NCBI GenBank assembly: GCA_014529385.2
Contig: CM043966.1
Span: forward strand, 99,212,087 to 99,276,086
From: Adiantum capillus-veneris
Taxonomy: Eukaryota > Streptophyta > Polypodiopsida > Polypodiales > Pteridaceae
DNA length: 64,000 nucleotides
Direction of reading: 5' to 3'
A program made the position numbers and the translations under genes. A model generated the notes under the pieces. It saw only the letters and a program-made list of their open reading frames with translations, was not told the DNA's origin and did not search any database. Of the stretch, positions 21,202-31,197 are shown piece by piece. The first letter of the stretch is position 1. The number at the start of each line of letters is the position of its first letter.

Positions 21202-21299
21202 ACTATGCGCGTCTGTCACACGTGTCAATGCAAGGAACTTGCCAATACATTGTGTGCGAGCCACAAATGGCTCCAAGCACGCAACTAGCCTAAACTAGT

Positions 21300-21443
21300 A
21301 AGCTCAAAGATAACGATGGTGTGTCACTCACCGCTCTACGCTTGTTGTCGTGGAGGATTTCTCGCTACGAAGAAGAGGGAGACGCCGCTGCGCCGTGCTC
21401 AACCACCTCGCCGCCGTCGTGCTGCCATTGCAATGCTCGATCA

Positions 21444-21504
<61 letters not shown>

Positions 21505-21848
21505 ACACACACACACACACACAACACACACATACACAAGGAGATGAAGAAGAAGAAGATGGAGATGGAGCAAGAGCACTCTTCAATTGCACAAATGAAA
21601 GAATGAGAGATTTTTAGGTTTAAGTGACTTTTATATGAACTCGCCCGATTCACACTTGGGCGCTCATACTTAGCCAAGGCTAACCCTTGAATGTTCATGT
21701 TAGAGTGCACCTCTCATCGGCGATCACTCTACCCCTTTTTCTATTGGATCAACAAGCCCCTGTCCTGAATCTACTAAATAAATAATACGGCGTCTGTCGT
21801 AGGTGATAGGGTGTTCGTGAGCTGTGAGGGTTAACATGCCCCCCTTCC
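21300..21848 (-). mobile_element. probable LTR start with polypurine tract and TATA box (Ty3-type remnant)
   Basis: On the - strand a purine tract (CAGGAAGGGGGGCA, about 21850-21837) is followed at once by TGTTAACCC from 21836, the expected arrangement at the start of a 3' LTR. About 210 bases in, TTCATATAAAAGTC (near 21625-21640) makes a good LTR TATA box. The sequence before the purine tract (TTCCGAGGACGGAATC) resembles the untranslated stretch before the PPT in plant gypsy elements. The LTR end is not defined; a CT/CA microsatellite (21444-21537) lies inside. No matching second LTR was seen. Confidence 0.42.
21444..21537. repeat. (CT)n(CA)n microsatellite
   Basis: CT repeat followed by about 75 bases of CA repeat with a few interruptions. 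It opens spurious frames in all phases. Confidence 0.95.
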
Positions 21849-23299
21849 TGATGTAGATTCCGTCCTCGGAAGCTATTAAGTTGAAGCTCGTTCATCGAGG
21901 TGGAAGAGCATTTGAGATAAATGTCCTTAGCCTTGTTTAGTCACTGTAAAATCAAACAACATTGGCACAATAATTGCATTCTCATTTGTAATAAAAAGCA
22001 TATGCAGTTGTAGTCAGACAAATTGATTGGTAACAGAATTTTAAACCATTTGTCAGCAATAAACATTAAATTGTAATATAATCAAACGCATAAATAGTTG
22101 TAAAGGTAAAAAACTAAACAAGTTTGGGGTCGCTAATTTAAGAATTGAAAGGCACTAAAGATCGACTATTAATACCATGGGTTAGCTTCTCAATTTTCTC
22201 TGTCAATTAAGCTGTTTAATCGCAAGAGCCAAGTATTTCATGTTCGAAGGCTGACTACTATACCTAGAAGACCTCGTAGTTAAGCTACGATAAAAGGAAT
22301 TCTCATGAAATCATCGCCTGACTTATTTTCTTTTCTTTGACTCCCCAAAGTCTTTTCACATTGTTTCAATTTTGATGTGTGTGCTTATTTTGTATGCCTT
22401 GGGTTTTTTGCTTTTCAAGGAAAAGCACCCCCACTGGGAACCTCTAGGGCTCTAGTACCATAGGTGATACATGTGAGTGGAGTACCAAATCAAGCTGAAA
22501 TTTCTCTTCCAGCTTAAAATCTTACATTGTGGTACTTTGAATTTTTTTTTGTTCGTTTTCAACATTTTAATTTTGAAACTTTGGGGGGTCATATAACACT
22601 GTTACCCTCCCCAGGCTCATCACATTAGGAAACTCCCTTTATAATACTTAAGCTAAAGGTCAATAGGGACTAAGCCCACTAGAAAGCCCTAGTACATTTC
22701 ACACAATGTTGCCTAAATCGGATTAAGAACCGAAGTAACCATTGATTATTAGGAAGGCATTCCCCATGGTATTAAGAGAAGATCCGTAACACCTAGCTTG
22801 GTCAAACTAGCTTAGTCGAATTGCTTGATTTTTAAACCTAGACAAGTGATTATGACAAAAATTACATTGAATTTAATGTTTGATACTAAGCAAATGCGTT
22901 GAATATTATGCTACCAATCACAATTAAAGCAGACAAACATGGATCTAAAAAAGATAAGGGGCAATGCTAATGGACAAGAAACACATGTTTGTGTTGATGG
23001 TCGTGCTTGATTTGAAGTGTGAACGAGAGTTAGATTCCATGAAGGTCCAAATCCTAACAACAGCAACACGTTCTTGTACACACTAGGAAACACAAAGAAT
23101 ACCTCTAGGAGGCACATCAGTGGAAAAAGGTACCAACACTTATTGAACACAATTAAAAAACATAAGGAACCCTAACCTAATTATTTGCACTCCCCCTAGA
23201 GAGTCAAGGGAATAGGATATTGTAGAGATTGGGGGGAAACCCTAAGGCTAAACCCCTATCCTCATCATTGAGAAAAACAAAGTCATCATCCGTGAGACC
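21849..23299. other. no recognised gene
   Basis: AT-rich sequence. If the LTR call at 21300-21848 is right, this is where the 3' internal part of that element should lie, but I see no integrase, chromodomain or RNase H motif in any frame. Occasional short frames such as 22911-23150 show no motif. Confidence 0.4.
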
Positions 23300-23638
23300 C
23301 TATGTGCCATCCATATAATCATGTGAATCTTCTTCATCATCAAAGGCACCAATGTTTACTAAGAAGGTCACTAGACGCCTATAGTCATCATGGTCAAAAG
23401 GATAGGCTTGTGCAATGGGAGATACACTCTCTACTAAGTATGGATCAGTCGTGGTCAAGAGACGTATCAACCATTCTAACTCCTCGAAATTCCTCTCACA
23501 TGCTATCATACCTACCAAATCCCATTCACAGGCAAGCACCGGAAAGACCATGTAAAATATTTGTGAAAAGTAACGAGGGTACCTCTCACCCAAGGCAGGA
23601 GTGGATGACTCTAGCGTACTAGCCATATATGTACACAC
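23300..23638 (-). CDS. unrecognised open frame next to CACTA-2
   Basis: 112 codons with ordinary composition (MVFPVLACEWDLVGMIACER, then EWLIRLLTTTDPYLVESVSP and an acidic end). After the TAG at 23300 the same frame continues with protein-like sequence (GLTDDDFVFLNDEDRGLALG), which hints at a longer ancestral frame with a nonsense change. The start lies only about 20 bases from the left end of CACTA-2, so a larger gene may have been cut by the insertion. No family recognised. Confidence 0.3.
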   Translation of the reverse strand: MCTYMASTLESSTPALGERYPRYFSQIFYMVFPVLACEWDLVGMIACERNFEELEWLIRLLTTTDPYLVESVSPIAQAYPFDHDDYRRLVTFLVNIGAFDDEEDSHDYMDGT

Positions 23639-23684
23639 AAATAGATGATGGTTAGAGTCACTACAAGAGGTTGTGTGCTCTTGT

Positions 23685-23916
23685 GACGCTGTTAGCGACG
23701 GAAATACACTGGGTTTTTATAACCCCCGGCGTCGCTAAAACCGTCGCTACGAGAGCGTCGCTATATAGAGACGCTCATAGCGACGCTCATAGCGACGTTT
23801 ACACAGAAGTCTATAGCGACGCTCATAGCGACGCTACAGAGCCATAAATAGCGACGGTTATAGCGACACCCGAGAGAATTTTTTTTTGGTGACAGGGCAT
23901 TGAATGCCCTGCCACC
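23685..23916. repeat. left subterminal repeats of CACTA-2
   Basis: GCGTCGCTA-type motifs in both orientations, as in CACTA-1, but the 44-base palindrome of CACTA-1 is disrupted here. The GGTGACAGGGCATT hairpin at about 23888-23916 is kept with one mismatch. Confidence 0.8.
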
Positions 23917-24249
23917 CATCAACCATATTGTACTTGATTCACTTTTTAAAAAAAGTGCAAGGGTAGATAATAGACCCAAAATAGTCACCCACAAGACGCA
24001 TTGTTTGCAAAATTGACAAGCGTAAAATTGACAATTGTACACATCATAGGCAAAATAAATTGATTGGCAAATGTAATAATGACAATTGTACAACATCATA
24101 GGCATAAAGAATTGATTGGAAAAATGAACTGCGGTGACAAATGTAATAATATACATGGTTCAAAAAGACGTATAAAATCCGTCTTATGATACATAAGCTA
24201 TGAGAAACCCTAAACTAATGCTATCTAGCTACGGCTAAACTGACGTCGT

Positions 24250-25559
24250 CTAGTCAGACATCTCATCGCGTCCAAGCGGCGTATCTGTCGGATTCTGCAA
24301 AAAAAGACAATAAGACAGCTTTTAGTAAGTATAAACATATAACGACATTTATAAAACAATACAAAAAATAGAAAAGAGTAAATCCTAATACTAACCATGC
24401 CGCCGCGAGAACTGAGAATGTCCATCAAGGTGTTTAAGCCCTTCCTGCCTGCGTACTCGCGCTCGTACGGTGTGGGATCACGTCCTGTCATCGACCACTG
24501 TCAAAACATACAAAGAATTCATTATGTTAGAATTAAAAAACTCATAAACCCTAAACTATCGAACATAAAGAGCAATGCGAAAACACTTACAAAATCGGCC
24601 TCAAATGATGCCCATCCACCGCTCCCCAAGAGGTGCGAGCTCCTTGCCTCTACTCGCGCTCTGGCTGCATCCTTTTGTTGCTTCCGCTTGTCGGGATTCT
24701 CGCGCGCTTCTTTCTTCGCATTCTTCCAATCTTCTTTGGCCAGCCAATCTGGCCTATTCCACCCATGCTTGATTGCTTTTTGCACTTCGGAACGCTTGTG
24801 TTTGCAGTATTCGCGCATTCGAATCTTCATCAGGTCTTCATTGAAGCGCTGATCCCGTGTTGGAACGGAAAACTCATCATGAAGTATGCTGATGACTCTG
24901 TTTTTTAAATCACTTGGTACTTCACTCCATTTGTTTAGTATGTAGTGTCTAAACAGCTGAGAGCAAAGACCACGCATGCGCGAGATCACCTTCTTGCCGT
25001 CATCATCCATGATGATGTCGCCGCTGAAGTCGACGGAGTAAGGCAAGCCCTCTGGCCGGTGACGCGTGAACCTGGGTGTCCCGGCAGGGGTCTCTAGCGG
25101 CGTGTCGATGGGGGTACGGACGTCAGGTGTCTCCACCGGCGTCTGGGCCCTGAAGCGAGGAGTGTCGAGTGGGGTGGCTCTTGGCGGAGTAGGTAGAGGT
25201 GTGTAGCTGCTAGGAATAGTCAGCCGTGAAAAACCTGGCGTAGATGGTGATGCTGTGGCTGGTGTGGGGGCGGGCAAAGAAGGGGAGGGTAAAGAGCCTC
25301 GTCGAACACGAGGCGGTGTGGAGGCATCGGTGGTGGAATCCCCACAACAACCGCCACCGCCACCACTAGAGCGCCGGTGTCTAGACGAGTGTGAAGCTCA
25401 TCTCGTCGACGCCGAAGCTTCGGAGCGCGCCGAATGCTCCGAAATAGAGGGAGATGCGGATGGAGTAGGAACGCGCGATGATGCGCCAGAGCGATGACGA
25501 TCCACGTACCACTGTCTCTGCTGCGGTGACAAAGAAGAAAGAAACTCCTCATCATCCAT
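24250..25559 (-). pseudogene. CACTA-2 second gene, Transposase_24-like, with an early nonsense codon
   Basis: Same three-exon model as in CACTA-1: 25559-24591, 24497-24396 and 24294-24250. Codon 54 (25400-25398) is TGA where CACTA-1 has CGA, again a C-to-T change at CpG. The position where CACTA-1 is broken (codon 247) reads CGA here. A downstream ATG at 25277 could give a shorter protein of about 277 codons holding the conserved Transposase_24 region, if translation restarted there. So the two copies carry different, non-overlapping lesions in the same gene. Confidence 0.85.
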
Positions 25560-25831
25560 ATCTGCATTAAACACATGAATATTTAAACTTAATATTGAAT
25601 GAATAGAGTAGACAATGACGCAAAGACCATTAAATTCAATGACGTAATGATGCATATAAATACAATGACGCAATGAATTGAGTGATAGAAGAGGCAAGTC
25701 GAAAACTCAGAATTTTCAATCAAAAGATGTGAGCGCGAGTAGAAAAGAGCGTTATACACCATGGAAGGTACTTAGAGAGCCAGAGCTTTTACAACACGGA
25801 GCAAAATTGTTCAAATACAATATTTGTGGCT

Positions 25832-27570
25832 TTAAGAGATCTCTCTCTCATCCTCGCATAACTCAGCATAACTTCCTATATCTATATAGAGCTCTCCGTT
25901 TAAACACATATCCTCTGTTTCATTTTGTAGCTCCTCTGCATGCACCCCATATAGAGTAGTAGGATCTTGATGCTCGTCTGGCACCACCGCAGCGGCTTCT
26001 GATTGAGCATCTTCTCTGATCTCCTCCATTGATGCCGTTGTGATTGGCACATGGTAGCCTTCATACGTCCTTGCACTACGAGGGGCTACCTCTATGACGT
26101 ACCACCAGTTTGATGTAGACTTTGTAGGATGAAATATTACCTGCCAGAGCCACATAACTTACATGAGAGCTTTCAAGCACATAACTTGTAAAAGGGGGAT
26201 GTTAACTCTTTACATACTTACTTGTTCACAATGCTCGGGTAGTACGAAAGTGTCTCTTAGGTCAGTCCATTTCTTAGTAGAATCCACCTCAAGAAAACCA
26301 GACTCTCCTCTACGCACAGTAGCGTTGCGACCCTCCATGATTATCTTGAACCATTGCACGTCGAACAAGTCGACAAAAAATCCTCCGTAATCGATCCTCA
26401 AAATCTCTTGCAGCGTGCTGAAGTAAGTGAGTTTCGCCACCACAGGATTTGCATCAGAGGAACGTCGTCGACTAGACTGTTCAAATTTTTCCATGATTCC
26501 ACAATCTTGAGTAAAACGCTTTTTGTCGATTCGTTCCACCCTAAAATGTCGACCTTTACACCATGCTGCTGTGTATGACTTATACTACAACGAACAAAGA
26601 TTATGAGTGGCCGTTCAAACGTTTAGAAATAAAGTCACTAGCTAGTCGTACATTGCAAACTTACCTTGGTCGCGCAACCCCTAGAGTACTCCCACTCTTC
26701 CTCAGTCACTTCGTCACCGCATTGTTGTGCGCTTTTCAATTGGTTGTGCAACCATCTTAAGCTCATGAAGGTTGGTAGGCTCTCCAGAACCGTCGGATAG
26801 TGCATCGGTGGTCGTCTTCCCCATCTCCACTCGATTCGTGCCCTTTGTCGCTCTTGCTTTGCATCCTCATATTGTGAAATCCACTTTTGCATCACTGGAT
26901 TGTGAAGCATGCAAAATCGGTTGATTTTAGCCTCTAGATCTTCCGTCATCTTCTTCTCAAAATCGAGATTGCACATGACAATCCCAGATATGCGCTCATG
27001 ATCTATGGTTCGCCATAGCGTGTCCCGGGCTTTATCAAATCCATCTAGCCACTCTCCAATGTACACTAGGGACTCTGATACCAACCAACCTTCTGCCATG
27101 CTACCCTCCGGACGTGCCTTTTGACGCACATATCCCTTAAGCGTTTTCATGAAACGTTCTAAGAAGAACATCCATCTGGAATGAGCTGTGCCAGCTATTT
27201 CCACCTCATCAACTATGTGAGCAAGAAGATGCACCTGAATGGTTAGCATGGTAGTAGGAAAATGTTTCTCAAACATGTCAGAGGCTACATCTTGTGGCCT
27301 CACATATGCTGCTTGACCAAAGCGCCTGCGAACACGTCTATTGGGTTGCAAGATTGCTGCTTGTTGGCCAGCGTCAGAGTCCGACGAGTTATAATTGGCA
27401 ACAACTCGATCTATAATAGATGGATCGAACTCGCCAAATTCGCGAACGTGCTGCAAAGAAACACGTCTTGTCCGTCGCACAGCATGCTTGCATTGATTAC
27501 AAGGACATAAGACCCTCGTTGAGAGATAGGTGTTTCGGTTGGACGATCCCACATCCTCGTCACTACTCAT
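25832..27570 (-). CDS. CACTA-2 transposase derivative lacking the catalytic domain
   Basis: Exons on the - strand: 27570-26665, 26578-26222 and 26140-25832, with the same splice sites as the last exons of CACTA-1. The joined frame is 523 codons and open. The deletion joins exon 1 (Transpos_assoc side, ending RPQDVASD) in frame to the middle of exon 4 (MFEKHFPTT), so the product keeps Transpos_assoc, DUF4218 and DUF4216 and lacks all of Transposase_21. The acidic tail (EELQNETEDMCLNGELY) lost in CACTA-1 is present. A catalytically dead protein that might bind ends or partner proteins is conceivable. Expression is not shown. Confidence 0.85.
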
Positions 27571-28089
27571 AATGAGGATAAAAATCTTATAACCTGGACA
27601 ACAAATTTAATATTCTATTGGCATTCTTCGTCTTATCTCTCTCTCTCTCTCTCTCTCTTTACCTCACATTCTCTAGTCATGTCCAATCCCTGCACACCTC
27701 GGTCTAGAGGTGCACGGAGATCAGAACCACCAGGTTATAATCTCGTCTTTATTGGTCAATACCTATATTTGTGGGTACTAGAAATCTACAGACCCACGTC
27801 TACATGATACTGCATGTAGTGGAAAAAACCCCTTTGCCTCTTCTCTAGCTGTAGCACTTCACAACATCTTAACATCTTTTCACAGTAGATCTTTTCACTG
27901 TTCGTCTAACTCTAAACCCTAAACCGTAAGTAATTCTTGCATAGACTCGATCTAACGTAAATAAGCGTAAATCTAAATAAACATAAATCTAACTAAAAAT
28001 AAACCTAAATCTAATTTAACGTAAGTCTACATCTAACCTAATCTTTAACGTCTTTTGGGATAGTTTCCTACGACGTTAAAACTCTCTTC

Positions 28090-28125
<36 letters not shown>

Positions 28126-29241
28126 AGCTAAATAAACCTAAATAAACCTAAGTCTAATCTAATATAACATAAATCTAAATCTAATGTAAATTATGTTATA
28201 TTAAAAACAAAGAACTAAACTAACAGGGATTATAAGAACCTTAAAACTGATTTAACACATAATTTTTCACATAACTCGGCAAGAGTTGGCATTCTCATCA
28301 CTAAAGATGTGAGAGTTAACTTCCAGCGGTGACGCTGCCTCATCTCCATCCACATCTGACGACAGCAATTGGCCCTTTAGACCGTTCTTGCTCTTGTTAC
28401 TAACTTTGAAGTTGCTGTTGAATGACTAGAGGTTGTCTAGATGGTCATTGTGTCGGGGATGTAGTGACTCTTGCCGCCCTGAAGATCCACCTTCTTCCCT
28501 ATCTTCTGAAGACATTTCACCAGTACTTTTGGATCGACGGAGCCCACCATGAGTGAAGGCAGCAATACCCTATATTCCATTGAGGGCTTTCTTCACCCGC
28601 TTCATGCAGGCATCGCAGTCTATGGAGACCTAAATCTAATCTAATATAACGTAAATCTAAATCTAGCGTAAATAAACGTAAATCTAATTAAAAATAAACC
28701 TAAATCTAATCTAATTTAACTTAAATAAACCTAAATCTAATTTAACGTAAGTCTACATCTAACCGAATCTTTAACGTCTTTTAGGATAGTTTCCTACGAC
28801 GTTATAACTCTCTTCTTCTTGTGTGTGTGCGCGTGTGTGGATGTGTGTGCCAATAAAAAGAGATAAATGGTATTACCTTTCTATCACCCATGCCAAGTAT
28901 GATAGATTGGTTATGCCATTTCCCTCTTGAATAATAGGTCTTGAGTTCAACTCCTCGTCTGCTAGATCTTTAGGTCTTTTAATTTTAATTTGTTTCCTAT
29001 GACGTTAAATTAGTTTCTCTCTCCTTCTCTCTCAATGTGTGTGCGTTTTTTTGTTTATGCATGTTTTCTCTCTCTTTTCCTCTCTCAATGTGTGCGTTTT
29101 TTGTTTATGCATGTTCTCTCTCTCTTTTCCTCTCTCAATGTGTGCGTTTTTTGTTTATGCATGCTCTCTCTCTCTTTTCCTCTCTCAATGTGTGTGTGCA
29201 TTCTTTGTTTATGTATGTATGTGTGCATTTTTGTTTATGTT

Positions 29242-29293
<52 letters not shown>

Positions 29294-29314
29294 AACACTA
29301 TGTGTGTGTGTGTA

Positions 29315-29374
<60 letters not shown>

Positions 29375-29433
29375 GGGAAGGGAACATGAGAGTGAGGAGA
29401 GGGAAGGAGCATACCTGGCTCTCCTTCCTCTCC

Positions 29434-29502
<69 letters not shown>

Positions 29503-29530
29503 CGTTACCTGCTCCTTGCTTGAGGGCGCC
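27571..29530. other. CACTA-2 upstream region with microsatellites and an internal duplication
   Basis: Non-coding. It includes CT (27636-27658), GT (about 28091-28120), CT (about 29245-29290), GT (29300-29337), GA (29337-29369), GT (29435-29463) and GA (29467-29495) tracts. A block containing ACGTAAGTCTACATCTAACC and the following TTTCCTACGACGTT sequence occurs at about 28018 and again at about 28746, showing a duplication of about 0.7 kb. CACTA-1 has only part of this arrangement. Confidence 0.7.
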
Positions 29531-29593
29531 GAAAAACTCAGATCTGAGATCTGAGTTTTTGGGCGCTCTCTGTTATTTTTTTGGCCCAGTCGA

Positions 29594-29647
29594 CGTCGCT
29601 ATGAGCGTCGCAAATTTCTTTGTAAATTTGCGACGCTCATAGCGACG
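29594..29647. repeat. subterminal hairpin of CACTA-2
   Basis: Inverted arms of 24 bases around the loop CTTTGT, the counterpart of 11810-11865 in CACTA-1. Conservation of both arms in two copies supports function or recent common origin. Confidence 0.85.
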
Positions 29648-29711
29648 CCGGAATTTTTTTTTTTGAGCGTCGCTGTGTGAGCGTCGCTAATATGAATAGC
29701 CTCTTGTAGTG

Positions 29712-30858
29712 AGTGCAAATATTACAAGGGTTGTGTTCTTGTGCATAATGTGTTTTAATGATTTTGTGTTATGCCTCTTGCTCTTTTACTTTTTATTTTG
29801 TTTTTGTGAGTATAAGACTTTATATATACATTCGCTAAGATTGGAAATTGAGAGGTCAGGGAGGAAGATTGAGAGGGAAGCAAGTGAATGATGGATGTCA
29901 GCAAACACTCCCCCCTTTCTTGGGTAGATCATACCTTTTGGAATGATGTCATCACCTTTTGAAACCAATTGTTCCAATTGGTAATAGGTGAGGATTTTTG
30001 CCATTAGTTTTCTATTACCTTAGGTGCCTCATCGAGTTGCAAGGGTGGTAAGATACTCTCCTAGGATCGAACTTGAAGTGTTTCATCAGGTGATTCTTGA
30101 ACACTGGGAGGTGTGGATTCCTTTGTAGCTTTATGGAGGTCCACTATTGTAGGTGGAGGCTATGGAGAAGCTTTTACCTCTATGGATGCATTACATGAGG
30201 AGCTAGAAGCTTCATGGGACTCCCCCTTCTTGAGCTAGGTGGAACAAATTGTTCTTTCTTCGGTACCCAAACTAGCTGTGGAGCGGGTGTGTAACATTCT
30301 GTTTTTTTATTTCCTCGATCTTCAATTCTTTTTGGAGACACAAGATTGGGCTCACATGGGTCAGGTGACAGGTAAAAACACAATCTACGTTTTGGCACCC
30401 ATATTTGATCATTTCCTTCATAGTTGCCTTGGGCTTCCAATAGTCGTTTAGGAATCCAACGCCACATTTCCTTACATTTCTTGGAGTGAGTAGGATGTCT
30501 CTTACAAGGCTTCTGTTTTTTAGCATCAACCATGGTCGCTAAAGAAGATTTAGGGACCCACTTGTATGTTTTCTTTGTTATATGAGGATGAGTCTTGTCA
30601 GAAGCTATATGCATTGCTTCTAGCATATCTAAGGGTATGGGCCCTCATGTGTTACCCAGGTCGTTCCCCTGTTTCCCCAAGTGTCTATGGTTGCTGCTAG
30701 GTGGACCCAATCCACATTGTCCGACTCAGTCATCCCAGGTAGTACATGCATATAAGGAGAATCTTCCCCAACATCAGTGTCCGCTTTACACGTGTAACAA
30801 TATTGCAATGGGGCCGAGTGAACTGTGGTGTCAGATCTATGATCACTTATGAACCTAT
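29712..30858 (-). mobile_element. older polymerase-less LTR element, 3' part (split by the Tat-like insertion)
   Basis: In - strand order this part follows the gag/protease-like region at 46285-42168. It begins at 30858, just past the Tat-like element, and the reading frame crosses the insertion site in phase. It then has the WxPK-repeat frame, about 270 bases of non-coding sequence, a polypurine tract (AGAAAGGGGGGAG, 29919-29908) and a TG start of a 3' LTR (TGTTTGCTGACATCC from 29907), with GAATGTATATATAAAGTC as TATA box at about 29818-29835. No RT, RNase H or integrase lies between. The LTR runs at least to 29712, where CACTA-2 is inserted. Confidence 0.6.
30180..30858 (-). pseudogene. unrecognised retroelement frame with four W-[VI]-P-K repeats
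   Basis: The frame entering from the insertion site reads FISDHRSDTTVHSAPLQYCY and runs to a stop at 30629. With a shift, the frame at 30626-30180 continues. It contains KTYKWVPKSSLA, EMWRWIPKRLLE, DQIWVPKRRLC and QLVWVPKKEQF, four copies of an aromatic-x-W-[VI]-P-K-x-x-[LF] unit spaced 26 to 48 residues apart. Single WVPK motifs occur as linkers in plant retroelement polyproteins; four in a row I do not recognise as a named domain. The protein is basic and Lys/Pro-rich. Confidence 0.5.
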
Positions 30859-31117
30859 TGAGGCGGTCCGAGGCGGGCAAATAAAAGAGCAACCTCTAGA
30901 CACCCTTCAAGGCTCCCGTGCTGCTCAATGGGGCTGGGGCACAACACAACTCAAACCAAAACAACAAACCCCTAGCCAAATCCCAACTACACAAGGGGCA
31001 CCACCTAGTTTAAGAGCGAACTAGGACGCAAAAGAGGAGAATAGTTAGAGCAACCCACAAACAAGCAAGGAATTTACACTAACCCTAACACCAATGGAAC
31101 ACTCTCACACACTAAAA

Positions 31118-31197
<80 letters not shown>

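Larger units (their letters stand above)
23659..29711 (-). mobile_element. CACTA-2: internally deleted sister of CACTA-1
   Basis: The ends are CACTACAAGAGG at 23659 and CCTCTTGTAGTG ending at 29711, 6,053 bases, flanked by AGT (23656-23658 and 29712-29714). It is closely similar to CACTA-1 over most of its length, in the same orientation. Differences include a 1,990-base deletion equivalent to CACTA-1 positions 7972-9961, and an extra block of roughly 400 bases at about 28031-28430. The deletion removes the catalytic core of the transposase, so it can only move with transposase supplied by another copy such as CACTA-1. Confidence 0.97.

Noticed and set aside
21316-21710. Six overlapping frames across the CA/CT tract
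   Set aside because: Products of the dinucleotide repeat on both strands.
29035-29642. 201-codon + strand frame in the CACTA-2 right part
   Set aside because: Same microsatellite-derived frame as in CACTA-1, with runs of SLSL and RERE; a repeat artefact.
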